Positions 1 through 5,534 of a stretch of DNA of 5,534 bases are shown in pieces. The DNA lies in the NCBI GenBank assembly GCA_023475455.1, contig JAMCVR010000170.1, positions 14,610 to 20,143 on the forward strand, written 5' to 3'. The translations under genes and the position numbers were made by a program. Under the pieces are notes generated by a model. The model searched no databases. It was not told the DNA's origin and saw nothing but the letters and a program-made list of their open reading frames with translations. The DNA comes from Thermoplasmatota archaeon (lineage in GTDB: Bacteria; Pseudomonadota; Gammaproteobacteria; Burkholderiales; Thiobacillaceae). Position 1 is the first letter of the stretch, and each line of letters opens with the position of its first letter.

Positions 1-334
1 AGGCCGCGCTATCGGGGCGGTCGTCGAGGTACAGGGGCACCGTCACCAGGCCCAGCGCGAGCGCCGCCTGGTCGAAGATCACCCACTCGACGCTGTTCTT
101 CAGCATTACCGCCACGCGGTCGCCGGGCACGAGGCCCTCTTTCGCCAGCGCGGCCTGCCAGCGCGCCACTTCGGCCGCCACCTGCGCCCAGGTAAAGCTC
201 ACCCAGGTATCGCGCGCCTCGTCGAACTGGCGGTAGGCGACCTGATCCGGCGTCGCCGCGACGCGTGCGCGGAACAGGCCGCACAGCGTGCCGAGCGCAT
301 CGGGATGGAACGTGGTTAACGACGCAGCCGTCAT
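1..334 (-). CDS. AMP-forming long-chain acyl-CoA synthetase, N-terminal fragment (3' end outside window)
   Basis: This is the first 111 codons of a probable acyl-CoA synthetase/ligase of the ANL (AMP-binding) superfamily. Such enzymes activate a carboxylic acid with ATP to an acyl-adenylate and then load it onto CoA. Seen: translation from the ATG at 332-334 begins MTAASLTTFHPDALG and continues with a typical N-terminal subdomain: ATPDQVAYRQ, then a W-x-S-F-T-W segment, then GLVPGDRVAVMLKNSVEW and LGLVTVPLYLDDRPD. The last two resemble the G-D-R-V-A-x-x-x-x-N-x-x-E-W and V-P-L-Y-x-x-x-x-P-D stretches of FadD/FACL-type enzymes. The P-loop and the other adenylate-forming motifs lie beyond the left edge, so chain-length preference cannot be read. 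There is no clear Shine-Dalgarno upstream of the ATG, so the start is provisional. It lies 64 bases downstream of the methyltransferase gene on the same strand. Family assignment is fairly sure; substrate is unknown. Confidence 0.85.
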   Translation of the reverse strand, partial: MTAASLTTFHPDALGTLCGLFRARVAATPDQVAYRQFDEARDTWVSFTWAQVAAEVARWQAALAKEGLVPGDRVAVMLKNSVEWVIFDQAALALGLVTVPLYLDDRPDSAA

Positions 335-398
335 GTCAGGTCGGGAAAGTGCGCCAGCGCAGGAAACGCCGCATTGATAACCGCAAAGCCTTGGCGGG

Positions 399-1646
399 TC
401 AAGCGCTGGCCTTGACCAGCACGGCAGCGAAAAAACCGTCCGTTCCATGCACCGCAGGCGACAGCTTCAGCAGGGTGCCGGTATCGAGCGGAATCCTGTT
501 CTGCGCCAGCAGTTCGTTCACCGGCAGCAGGGTGAAGCCGCCTTCCGCCAGCAGCGCCTCGACGATGCTTTCGTTCTCTTCCGGCAGCAGGCTGCAGGTC
601 GCGTAGACCAGGCGGCCGCCGGGTTTCAGCAGCTTTGCCGCCGCGCGCAGGATGACGGCCTGTTTCTGCGTCAGTTCCGCCACGCTTGCGGGCGACTGGC
701 GGAATTTCAGGTCGGGGTTGCGGCGCAGCGTGCCCAGCCCCGAGCACGGCGCATCGACCAGCACGCGGTCGAGCTTGCCGGCCAGCCGCTTCACCCGCGT
801 GTCGTTTTCGGACGCGATCAGCTGCGGCATCACGTTGGACAGCCCCGAGCGCGCCAGCCGCGGCTTCAGGTTGGCGAGCCGCTTTTCCGCCACGTCGAAG
901 GCATACAACCGTCCGGTCGAGGCCATCATCGCGCCGATGGCGAGCGTCTTGCCGCCGGCGCCGGCGCAGAAATCGCACACCATTTCGCCGCGCCGCGCGC
1001 CGAGCAGCAGCGCCAGCAGCTGGCTGCCCTCGTCCTGCACTTCCAGGCTGCCGTCGAGAAACAAACCATGACGATTAATCGCCGGATGCGCCCTGAAGCG
1101 GATGCCCCAGGGCGAATACGGGGTCGCCTCGACCGCCAGCCCTTCCGCCTGCAACTGCGCCAGCACCGCGTCGCGGCTGGCCTTGTGCGCGTTCACCCGC
1201 ACGTCGAGCGGCGCCGGCTGCTGCAGGGCGCGGCCGAGCGCGAGGATGTCGGCGTCACTCATCGACAATTGCAGCTTTTCCACCACCCAGTCGGGCAGTT
1301 CGGCCATCACGGCCAGCGGCAGTGCGTCCGTCTTGGCGCTGCGGATGTGGTCGATGAGTTCGGGCCTGGCGAATTGTTCCAGGGTCGCCCCGCTCATGCC
1401 GCGCAACTTGATCAGCCAGGCGATGATCAGCGTGCGCGGATTGGCCGCTGGCACCACGACCGACAGGTAGCGGTAGCGGCGCAGCACGCCGAACACGGCC
1501 TCGGCCACGAACGCGCGGTCGCGCGCGCCGAGCTTTTTGTGCTCGCGGAAAAAGGCCGACAGCACGGCGTCGGCCGGGCGCTTGAAATCCAGCACCAGAT
1601 CGAGCGCCTGGGTGGCGAGTTGCAGCAGCGGCGGGGTGAGTTCCAT
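399..1646 (-). CDS. RsmB/NOP-family SAM-dependent rRNA (cytosine-C5)-methyltransferase
   Basis: A 415-residue cytosolic RNA methyltransferase expected to transfer a methyl group from S-adenosylmethionine to C5 of a cytosine in rRNA. Seen: an N-terminal helical NusB-like region (about 1-140), then QDEGSQL at 204-210. SAM-binding motif I, DFCAGAGGKT, is at 225-234, an acidic ribose-binding FDV at 250-252, and motif IV DAPCSGLGTLRRNPD at 298-312. Motif VI, YATCSLLPEENE, is at 348-359, and the family C-terminal HGTDGFF starts at 400. C351 of the T-C motif should be the nucleophile and C301 of the P-C motif the residue that releases the product, by analogy with RsmB (Fmu/Sun). Length is close to E. 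coli RsmB (429). Many betaproteobacteria carry both a canonical rsmB beside fmt and further family members. No fmt or def is visible here, so I withhold the symbol and the exact target base. No good Shine-Dalgarno precedes the ATG. Confidence 0.93.
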   Translation of the reverse strand: MELTPPLLQLATQALDLVLDFKRPADAVLSAFFREHKKLGARDRAFVAEAVFGVLRRYRYLSVVVPAANPRTLIIAWLIKLRGMSGATLEQFARPELIDHIRSAKTDALPLAVMAELPDWVVEKLQLSMSDADILALGRALQQPAPLDVRVNAHKASRDAVLAQLQAEGLAVEATPYSPWGIRFRAHPAINRHGLFLDGSLEVQDEGSQLLALLLGARRGEMVCDFCAGAGGKTLAIGAMMASTGRLYAFDVAEKRLANLKPRLARSGLSNVMPQLIASENDTRVKRLAGKLDRVLVDAPCSGLGTLRRNPDLKFRQSPASVAELTQKQAVILRAAAKLLKPGGRLVYATCSLLPEENESIVEALLAEGGFTLLPVNELLAQNRIPLDTGTLLKLSPAVHGTDGFFAAVLVKASA

Positions 1647-1673
1647 CGGGGAGGGGCAGGCAGGTTGGCAGGC

Positions 1674-1690
1674 GGCAGGGGCTCCCTGCC
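1674..1690 (-). other. Perfect 7-bp inverted repeat between the hypothetical gene and the methyltransferase gene
   Basis: GGCAGGG (1674-1680) and CCCTGCC (1684-1690) can pair around a three-base loop. The repeat sits just beyond the stop codon of the 100-residue hypothetical gene. On the minus strand no run of T follows, so it is not a standard intrinsic terminator. It may be a transcript-stabilising or pausing hairpin, or chance in a GC-rich gap that also contains several GGCAGG copies. Confidence 0.35.
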
Positions 1691-1696
1691 AGGGGG

Positions 1697-1999
1697 TTAC
1701 TCGTCTTCGCCGAGTTCGGGGTCCCAGCCTTTTTCGCGTGCGCGCTCCACGGCCATCTTGTACAGGGCGGTGTGGCGCTCACGCAGCTCGGGCGGCAGGC
1801 GGCTGGGCAGGTTGCCGTATTTGTCCCACTCGGCTTCGACCTTGTCGGTCAGCGTCTGCATTTGCCCGAGCTGCCAGCCGGCGCAATCCTCGGTTTCGGG
1901 AATGAGGCCGAACAGCCAGCCGTCGAGCACGACGCGCGCCAGCATGGTGACGCCGTGCTTGTCCTGATAGAAACCGGGGTAGGTCATTTTGTTGTTCAT
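1697..1999 (-). CDS. Hypothetical protein, 100 residues, soluble, acidic C-terminus
   Basis: I do not recognise a named family. Seen: a 100-residue product beginning MNNKMTYPGFYQDKHG, with a hydrophobic patch VTMLARVVLDGWLFGLIPE (18-36). Then come a tryptophan-containing linker, a probably helical segment (about 47-61), a proline-rich turn LPSRLPPEL and a charged helix RERHTALYKMAVERAREKG, ending in ELGEDE. There is no signal peptide, no convincing membrane helix and no cysteine pair. Codon use matches the neighbours, so it is probably a real gene. The ATG at 1997-1999 is preceded by AAAGG about 10 bases upstream, while the alternative ATG four codons later has no such sequence, so I chose the first. 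It begins five bases after the stop of the small upstream gene, which suggests co-transcription. No function can be assigned. Confidence 0.75.
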   Translation of the reverse strand: MNNKMTYPGFYQDKHGVTMLARVVLDGWLFGLIPETEDCAGWQLGQMQTLTDKVEAEWDKYGNLPSRLPPELRERHTALYKMAVERAREKGWDPELGEDE

Positions 2000-2004
2000 G
2001 GCTG

Positions 2005-2148
2005 CTAGCCTTTGTCTTTCGAAATTTCGTCGTACGGGAAGCGCGTATGGCCATAGCGGATCACCAGCACCGCGCAGGCCATTGAGTGCCAGACGCGATA
2101 GCTGGCGGTCTTTGGGAAGTTCGTGGCAGCGTCGAACAAGTGAGGCAC
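2005..2148 (-). CDS. Probable small protein, about 47 residues, non-ATG start
   Basis: Reading the minus strand between the AI-2E-family gene and the hypothetical gene gives an open frame ending in TAG (2005-2007). With a GTG start at 2146-2148 the product starts MPHLFDAATNFPKTAS, has a mid segment VWHSMACAVLVIRYGH and ends RFPYDEISKDKG. Support for coding: third codon positions are mostly G or C as in the neighbours, residue composition looks protein-like, and the frame stops five bases before the next start. The frame is closed upstream by a TGA at 2170-2172, and the only starts available are GTG (2148), TTG (2139) or an internal ATG (2082). No clear Shine-Dalgarno precedes any of them, so the start is uncertain. 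I recognise no family. It could alternatively be the remnant of a longer gene that lost its 5' end. Confidence 0.5.
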   Translation of the reverse strand: MPHLFDAATNFPKTASYRVWHSMACAVLVIRYGHTRFPYDEISKDKG

Positions 2149-2176
2149 AAGGATATCATCGGGGAGGTGTCAGCAC

Positions 2177-3232
2177 TCATTTCGCGCGCGCATGCACCAG
2201 CCATTCGCGCCAGATGGCGACCGACACCGCGAGCAGCACCGGCCCCAGGAACAGGCCGATCAGGCCAAAGGCATGGAGGCCGCCGAGCACCCCCAGGAAC
2301 ACCAGCAAAAACGGAATCCGCGTCGGCCCGCTGATGACCAGCGGACGGATCAGGTTGTCGACCCAGCTCACCACCAGCGCGCCCCACAAAAACAGGCCCA
2401 GCGCGGCCTGGGTTTCGCCGTGCGCCAGCAGGCCCAGCGACAGCCCGATCCACACCACCGGGCCGACGAAGGGAATCAGCGACACCAGGGCGGTGATCAC
2501 GCCCCACAAGGCGGGCGCGGGCACGCCCGCCACCCAGTACCCCATCCCGGCGAGCAGCCCCTGCGCCAGCGCGGTGAGTACGATGCCGAACACCACGGCG
2601 CGCACCGTCACCCCAACCGCCTGGATGTAGCCGCGCGCCGCCTCGCCCAGCCAGCGCGTGGCCACGCCGCGAACCTGCTCCAGCACGCTGTCGCCGTGGC
2701 GATACAGGAAAAACAGCGCGAACACCGCCAGGCCGAATTTCGCCGCATTGCGCCCAATGCCCCCCGCCAGCGCCCTCATCCGATGGGTGTCGGTCAGCCC
2801 CAGGGCGTGGAACTGCGCCCGCACCCAGGCCGGGTCGGCCTGCACGCGCTGGTATTGCGCGGCGATCCATTCGCCGCCCGGCCACGCGCGCACGCCCGGC
2901 GGCAACGGCGGCAAGCCCTGGGCGGCCAGTTGCTTGAGAGTCGCCGAGGCGGCGGCAATGTCGCCCACCAGGGTGAACAGGACCCACACCATCGGCAACA
3001 GCAGGGTCACCCCCACTCCCAGCGTCATCAGGAGTGCGGCAAGGCTGTCGTGCCCCGGCAGGCGGCGGCACAGCCGCATGTGCAGCGGCCAGGTAACGTA
3101 GGCGAGGATGCCGGCCCACGCCAGCGCCGCAAGAAAGGGCGACAGCACCCAGAAGGTAAGCCCGAAGATGGAGACCAGGAACGCGAACGCCGCGATGCGG
3201 CGTGCAAGCGGGGAATCGATATTGATCGGCAT
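2177..3232 (-). CDS. AI-2E/PerM (UPF0118, YdiK-like) family membrane transporter
   Basis: A 351-residue polytopic inner-membrane protein of the family named after E. coli TqsA, which exports autoinducer-2; other members (PerM, YdiK) have different or unknown substrates. Seen: hydrophobic stretches at about 11-49 (two helices), 63-90, 160-178, 212-236, 240-290 and 306-341. A large, mainly polar loop at about 92-158 carries the proline-rich LPPLPPGVRAWPGGEW, as is usual between helices 3 and 4 of this family. The most diagnostic part is the C-terminus: SLIPFVGPVVW (251-261), VDNLIRPLVISG (291-302), then IPFLLVFLGVLGGLHAFG and GLFLGPVLLA. The ATG is supported by GGAGGG five bases upstream. The gene follows the terC remnant by 58 bases on the same strand. 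Substrate is not predictable from sequence, and a quorum-sensing role should not be assumed from the family name. Confidence 0.93.
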   Translation of the reverse strand: MPINIDSPLARRIAAFAFLVSIFGLTFWVLSPFLAALAWAGILAYVTWPLHMRLCRRLPGHDSLAALLMTLGVGVTLLLPMVWVLFTLVGDIAAASATLKQLAAQGLPPLPPGVRAWPGGEWIAAQYQRVQADPAWVRAQFHALGLTDTHRMRALAGGIGRNAAKFGLAVFALFFLYRHGDSVLEQVRGVATRWLGEAARGYIQAVGVTVRAVVFGIVLTALAQGLLAGMGYWVAGVPAPALWGVITALVSLIPFVGPVVWIGLSLGLLAHGETQAALGLFLWGALVVSWVDNLIRPLVISGPTRIPFLLVFLGVLGGLHAFGLIGLFLGPVLLAVSVAIWREWLVHARAK

Positions 3233-3237
3233 GGATG

Positions 3238-3243
3238 CCCTCC
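3238..3243 (-). promoter_or_regulatory. Shine-Dalgarno of the AI-2E-family gene, inside a small inverted repeat
   Basis: GGAGGG on the minus strand lies five bases before the ATG at 3230-3232 and decides that start. It occupies the loop and part of the 3' arm of a short inverted repeat TGCCC-GGA-GGGCA (3236-3248), so weak masking of the ribosome site is conceivable, although a 5-bp stem is slight. Confidence 0.75.
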
Positions 3244-3269
3244 GGGCAGGATTCGTTTCCTTGGAATGA

Positions 3270-3285
3270 GGCAGCGCGCGCCGCC
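3270..3285 (-). other. Short GC-rich hairpin after the terC remnant
   Basis: On the minus strand GGCGGC and GCTGCC pair (one G-T wobble) around a GCGC loop, six bases beyond the terC stop codon. No T-tract follows, so it is not a convincing intrinsic terminator. It is recorded because it is the only candidate structure separating the metal cluster from the AI-2E-family gene. Confidence 0.25.
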
Positions 3286-3290
3286 CCGCC

Positions 3291-3880
3291 TCAGCCCGTC
3301 GCGGACGGCTTGCGCGTCACCCACAGGCTGGCGAACATGAAGCTTGCGATGATAAGGCCGACGATGCCCAGCGACAGCCCCACCGGGATTTTGTAGAAGT
3401 CGACGATCAGCATCTTGGTTCCCACGAACACCAGCACCATCGCCAGGCCGTATTTAAGCAGGTGGAAGCGGTCGGCCATGCCGGCCAGCATGAAATACAT
3501 CGCGCGCAGGCCGAGGATGGCGAAGATGTTGGAGGTGAACACGATGAAGGGATCAGTGGTGATGGCGAAAATCGCCGGGATCGAATCGACCGCGAAGATC
3601 AGGTCGGACAGCTCGATCATGACGAGCACCAGGAACAGCGGCGTGAACCAGCGCACGCCGTCCTTCATCACGCTGAATTTCTCGCCGTGATGGTCCTCGG
3701 TGATGCGCAGGTGGCCGCGCATCCAGCGAAGCACGGGGTTCTTGGCCAGGTCCGGCTCCGATGCCGACCTTGTGCGCCTTGCGGCCGCCGAACACGAACA
3801 GGTCCAGTGCCAGCATGCAGGACGAATGCGATGAAAACGCCCCGCATCCATGGTTCGCCGATGGGGATCGCGTCGTTCAC
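3291..3880 (-). pseudogene. terC: Decayed terC (TerC/Alx-family membrane protein) with frameshift and internal deletion
   Basis: TerC/Alx proteins are integral membrane proteins linked to tellurite resistance and manganese/metal export. Here the gene is in pieces. Piece 1, frame of the GTG at 3878-3880 (GAAGG six bases upstream), reads 21 residues ending VFIAFVL (3818-3880). After one odd base at 3817 the frame shifts to piece 2, [17 protein letters not shown] (3766-3816), the normal continuation of TerC helix 1. At 3762-3765 it shifts again and jumps to piece 3 (3291-3761): [52 protein letters not shown] and [13 protein letters not shown], a good C-terminal half. Retained residues total about 194, against about 320 in Alx, so some 125 are missing. 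The loss includes the first conserved D-N-x-F motif region, so activity is unlikely. An ATG at 3851 opens a 186-codon frame through piece 3, but its first 30 residues are out-of-frame sequence. Sequencing or assembly error is the main alternative. Confidence 0.85.
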
Positions 3881-3886
3881 ATCATG

Positions 3887-3891
3887 CCTTC
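3887..3891 (-). promoter_or_regulatory. Shine-Dalgarno of the terC remnant
   Basis: GAAGG on the minus strand lies six bases before the GTG at 3878-3880. This supports GTG as the original start; the nearby ATG codons in ATGATG run straight into TGA. The site lies in the 31-base gap after the P-II-like gene, consistent with translation from a shared transcript. Confidence 0.55.
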
Positions 3892-3911
3892 ACGCTTCCA
3901 GATGGCCAGGC

Positions 3912-4262
3912 TCAACCGGCATCGGTGCCAGGCGCCTGCATCCACTTGCCATCGCGGATGCATTGCACGCCGTCGATAGGCAATATCCAGAGCAAGCCGT
4001 CGCCGAGGTGACCGGTCCGGCATTCGCGCAGGATGGTTTCGGCAATCACTTTCACCATGGCATCGTGCGTGATCACGGTGATCAGCACCTTCTCGCTGAA
4101 ATCGGTCAGTTCCTCGCGCACCGTGCGCTTGCCGACCTCACCGGGCGCGGCGAAACCCTCGCCCTTGAACACAGTCACCCCCGGGAAATCGGGAATCTCA
4201 CGCAAAGCCTGGCGCAGGTTGCTCAGGCACTTGGGGCGAATGATGGCGCGTATCTCTTTCAT
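3912..4262 (-). CDS. P-II-like signalling protein associated with the metal efflux pump
   Basis: A 116-residue cytosolic protein of the PII superfamily, which forms trimers that bind nucleotides and regulate partner proteins. Seen: MKEIRAIIRPKCLSNLRQAL matches PII strand 1 and helix 1. The B-loop TGHLGDG is at 83-89, exactly the GlnB numbering. K58 is kept in SEKVLITV, and GLLWILPIDGVQCIRDG matches the last strands, with R103 kept. Differences from GlnB: position 51 is E, not the uridylylated Y; position 39 is A, not the Q that helps bind 2-oxoglutarate; position 90 is L, not K; position 101 is C, not R. It is therefore unlikely to be a classical nitrogen sensor. The gene begins 10 bases after the czcA-type stop and ends 31 bases before the terC remnant, so I infer a role in regulating metal efflux. 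PII-like genes beside CzcA/CusA-type pumps are a known arrangement. The start is well supported by GAGGA. Confidence 0.9.
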   Translation of the reverse strand: MKEIRAIIRPKCLSNLRQALREIPDFPGVTVFKGEGFAAPGEVGKRTVREELTDFSEKVLITVITHDAMVKVIAETILRECRTGHLGDGLLWILPIDGVQCIRDGKWMQAPGTDAG

Positions 4263-4269
4263 GGTCTCT

Positions 4270-4274
4270 TCCTC
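4270..4274 (-). promoter_or_regulatory. Shine-Dalgarno of the P-II-like gene, overlapping the czcA stop codon
   Basis: The minus strand reads TGAGGAAGAGACCATG. The TGA that ends the RND pump gene overlaps GAGGA, seven bases before the ATG of the P-II-like gene. Such overlap points to translational coupling and co-transcription of the pump and its small partner. Confidence 0.75.
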
Positions 4275-5534
4275 AGGCCTCTACCGGTTTCTCGTCGAAC
4301 CAACGGTATAAGGTAGGCAACACTACCAGCGTCAGCAAGGTGGAGGTGATCAGGCCGCCGATCACCACGATGGCGAGTGGCCGCTGCACCTCGGAGCCGG
4401 GACCGGTCGCGAACAGGAAGGGCACCAGGCCCAGCATCGCGACGGTGGCGGTCATCAGCACCGGCCGGAAGCGCTGGGCGCAGCCCTGGATAACGGCTTC
4501 CGCCACGTCCATGCCCTCTTCCCGCAGCTTGCGGATGTAGGAGATCAGCACCACGCCGTTCAGCACCGCGATACCCCAGAGCGCGATGAAGCCGACCGAA
4601 GCCGGCACCGACAGGTATTCGCCGCTAACGAACAGCGCGATCACGCCGCCGATCGAAGCGAACGGCAGCACCAGGATGATCAGGCCGGCGAGCTTGACCG
4701 AATTGAACAACAGGAACAGCAGGAAGAAGATCACCGCGATGGTCAGCGGAACGATCACCGCGAGGGTGGCCATCGCCCGTTCCATGTTCTCGAACTGGCC
4801 GCCCCACTCGAAGTAGTAGCCGGTCGGCAGCTTGACCTCCTGGGCGATGCGGCCCTGCACCTCGTCGACGAAACCGCCCAGGTCGCGGCCTTCGACGTTG
4901 GCGCCGACGACAACCCGACGCTTGGCCGATTCGCGCGAGATTTGGGCCGGCCCGTCGACGATCTCGATCCTCGCCACCGCATGCAGTGGAACCATGGCAC
5001 CGCCGGGCGAGCGCAGCATCAGGTTGCGGATCGACTCGATATCGCCGCGATACCGTTCGGGCACGCGCACCGCGATGGAAAAGCGGCGCTCCCCTTCGTA
5101 CACACTGCCGACCTCCTTGCCGCCGACACCAGTTTCCAACAACTGGTGTACATCGTCGACATTGATGCCGTGGCGGGCGATCGCATCCCGGTCGATCTCG
5201 ACGGTCAACGCCTGCTGGCCGGACAAACGCTCGATGCGGATGTCGCGCGCGCCAGGCACCGACTTGAGGATGCGGGCGATCTGCTCGGACAGCGTGCGTA
5301 GTTCGGCCAGGTCGTCGCCGAATATCTTCACCGCGAGCTGCGAGCGCACGCCGGTGACCATCTCGTCCACCCGCTCCGCAATCGGTTGCGATAGAACGAT
5401 CTGTACACCCGGCAACGTAGCGAGCCGCTTGCGGATATCCTCGTCGATCTCATCCTGCCCACGCTCGGACTCGGGGTCCAGGGTCACGATCGGATCCGAC
5501 TCGTTCGGGCCAGCCGGGTCGGCCGGCGATTCGC
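4273..5534 (-). CDS. czcA: CzcA-type heavy-metal RND efflux pump, C-terminal 419 residues (5' end outside window)
   Basis: This is the inner-membrane proton-driven pump subunit of an HME-RND tripartite efflux system, which works with a periplasmic adaptor and an outer-membrane channel to expel metal cations. The frame is open to the right edge, so it is about 40% of a protein usually near 1040 residues. Seen, numbered from the first full visible codon: DPAGPNESDP (5-14), RVDEMVTGVRS then VKIFGDDL (54-75), the porter/docking region with EIDRDAIARHGINVDDV and GGQFENMERAMATL, and five membrane helices (about 256-277, 281-302, 308-333, 357-376, 386-410) corresponding to TM8-12. FASIGGVIALF, ALWGIAVLNGVVL and RFRPVLMTA are typical. 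At the three positions of the CusA methionine triad I align E, I and a non-Met residue, favouring a Zn/Co/Cd-type pump over Cu/Ag. The proton-relay helix TM4 lies outside the window. The GTG at 5485-5487 is internal, not the start. Confidence 0.93.
   Translation of the reverse strand, partial: ESPADPAGPNESDPIVTLDPESERGQDEIDEDIRKRLATLPGVQIVLSQPIAERVDEMVTGVRSQLAVKIFGDDLAELRTLSEQIARILKSVPGARDIRIERLSGQQALTVEIDRDAIARHGINVDDVHQLLETGVGGKEVGSVYEGERRFSIAVRVPERYRGDIESIRNLMLRSPGGAMVPLHAVARIEIVDGPAQISRESAKRRVVVGANVEGRDLGGFVDEVQGRIAQEVKLPTGYYFEWGGQFENMERAMATLAVIVPLTIAVIFFLLFLLFNSVKLAGLIILVLPFASIGGVIALFVSGEYLSVPASVGFIALWGIAVLNGVVLISYIRKLREEGMDVAEAVIQGCAQRFRPVLMTATVAMLGLVPFLFATGPGSEVQRPLAIVVIGGLITSTLLTLVVLPTLYRWFDEKPVEA

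Noticed and set aside
331..978. Minus-strand open frame of 215 codons overlapping the methyltransferase gene
   Set aside because: Arginine-rich shadow in another frame of a well-supported gene; no motif.
447..1967. Long plus-strand open frame (506 codons) opposite the methyltransferase gene
   Set aside because: The product is rich in R, Q, H and A with no recognisable motif, and it lies antisense to a gene with complete catalytic motifs; typical GC-rich shadow.
2061..3119. Minus-strand open frame of 352 codons in another frame of the AI-2E-family gene
   Set aside because: Arginine- and glycine-rich translation without domains; the overlapping frame has the family motifs and a good ribosome binding site.
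2192..3340. Plus-strand open frame of 382 codons opposite the AI-2E-family gene
   Set aside because: Low-complexity Q/H/R/P-rich translation, antisense to a clear membrane protein.
3291..3851. An intact 186-residue TerC protein starting at the ATG at 3851
   Set aside because: Its first 30 residues are the real TerC N-terminus read out of frame, and the expected first half of the membrane domain is absent; better described as a pseudogene.
3462..4316. Plus-strand open frame of 284 codons across terC and the P-II-like gene
   Set aside because: Antisense to recognisable sequence on the minus strand; composition is H/R/A-biased with no motif.
4273..5487. GTG at 5485-5487 as the start of a short 404-residue RND protein
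   Set aside because: The frame continues open to the window edge and the upstream residues DPAGPNESDP match the RND family, so the gene begins outside the window.
1..5534. tRNA, rRNA, CRISPR array, insertion sequence, attachment site or classical T-tract terminator
   Set aside because: No cloverleaf, no regularly spaced repeats, no transposase or terminal inverted repeats and no hairpin followed by a T-run were seen on either strand.

Overview
The window is a GC-rich, densely coding stretch in which every gene I can support lies on the minus strand, so it reads from right to left. Protein families, codon use and gene content suggest a betaproteobacterium, perhaps of the Nitrosomonadales/Rhodocyclales type. 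That placement is inference from general resemblance, with no marker gene to confirm it.

Right part (about 3291-5534), a metal-handling cluster. It begins with the C-terminal 419 residues of a CzcA-type heavy-metal RND efflux pump whose start lies outside the window. A small P-II-like signalling protein follows 10 bases later. Its B-loop is intact, but its T-loop lacks the tyrosine modified in GlnB. Next comes a broken terC gene (TerC/Alx membrane protein). Its pieces lie in three reading frames, and about 125 residues of the usual protein, including the first half of the membrane domain, are missing. The short spacings and Shine-Dalgarno sequences suggest that czcA, the P-II-like gene and the terC remnant were one transcript.

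Middle part (about 2005-3232). An AI-2E/PerM-family membrane protein with a strong ribosome binding site is followed by a probable small gene of about 47 codons that is easy to overlook, starting at a non-ATG codon.

Left part (1-1999). A conserved-looking hypothetical protein of 100 residues is followed by an RsmB/NOP-family rRNA cytosine-C5 methyltransferase with both catalytic cysteines. Last is the N-terminal 111 residues of an AMP-forming long-chain acyl-CoA synthetase that runs off the left edge. These look like ordinary chromosomal genes, with no evident functional link to the metal cluster.

I found no tRNA, rRNA, CRISPR array, insertion sequence or convincing intrinsic terminator. The long plus-strand open frames are antisense shadows of the GC-rich genes. 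The points most worth checking are the decayed terC, the metal-pump-linked P-II-like protein with a non-GlnB T-loop, and the small gene at 2005-2148.
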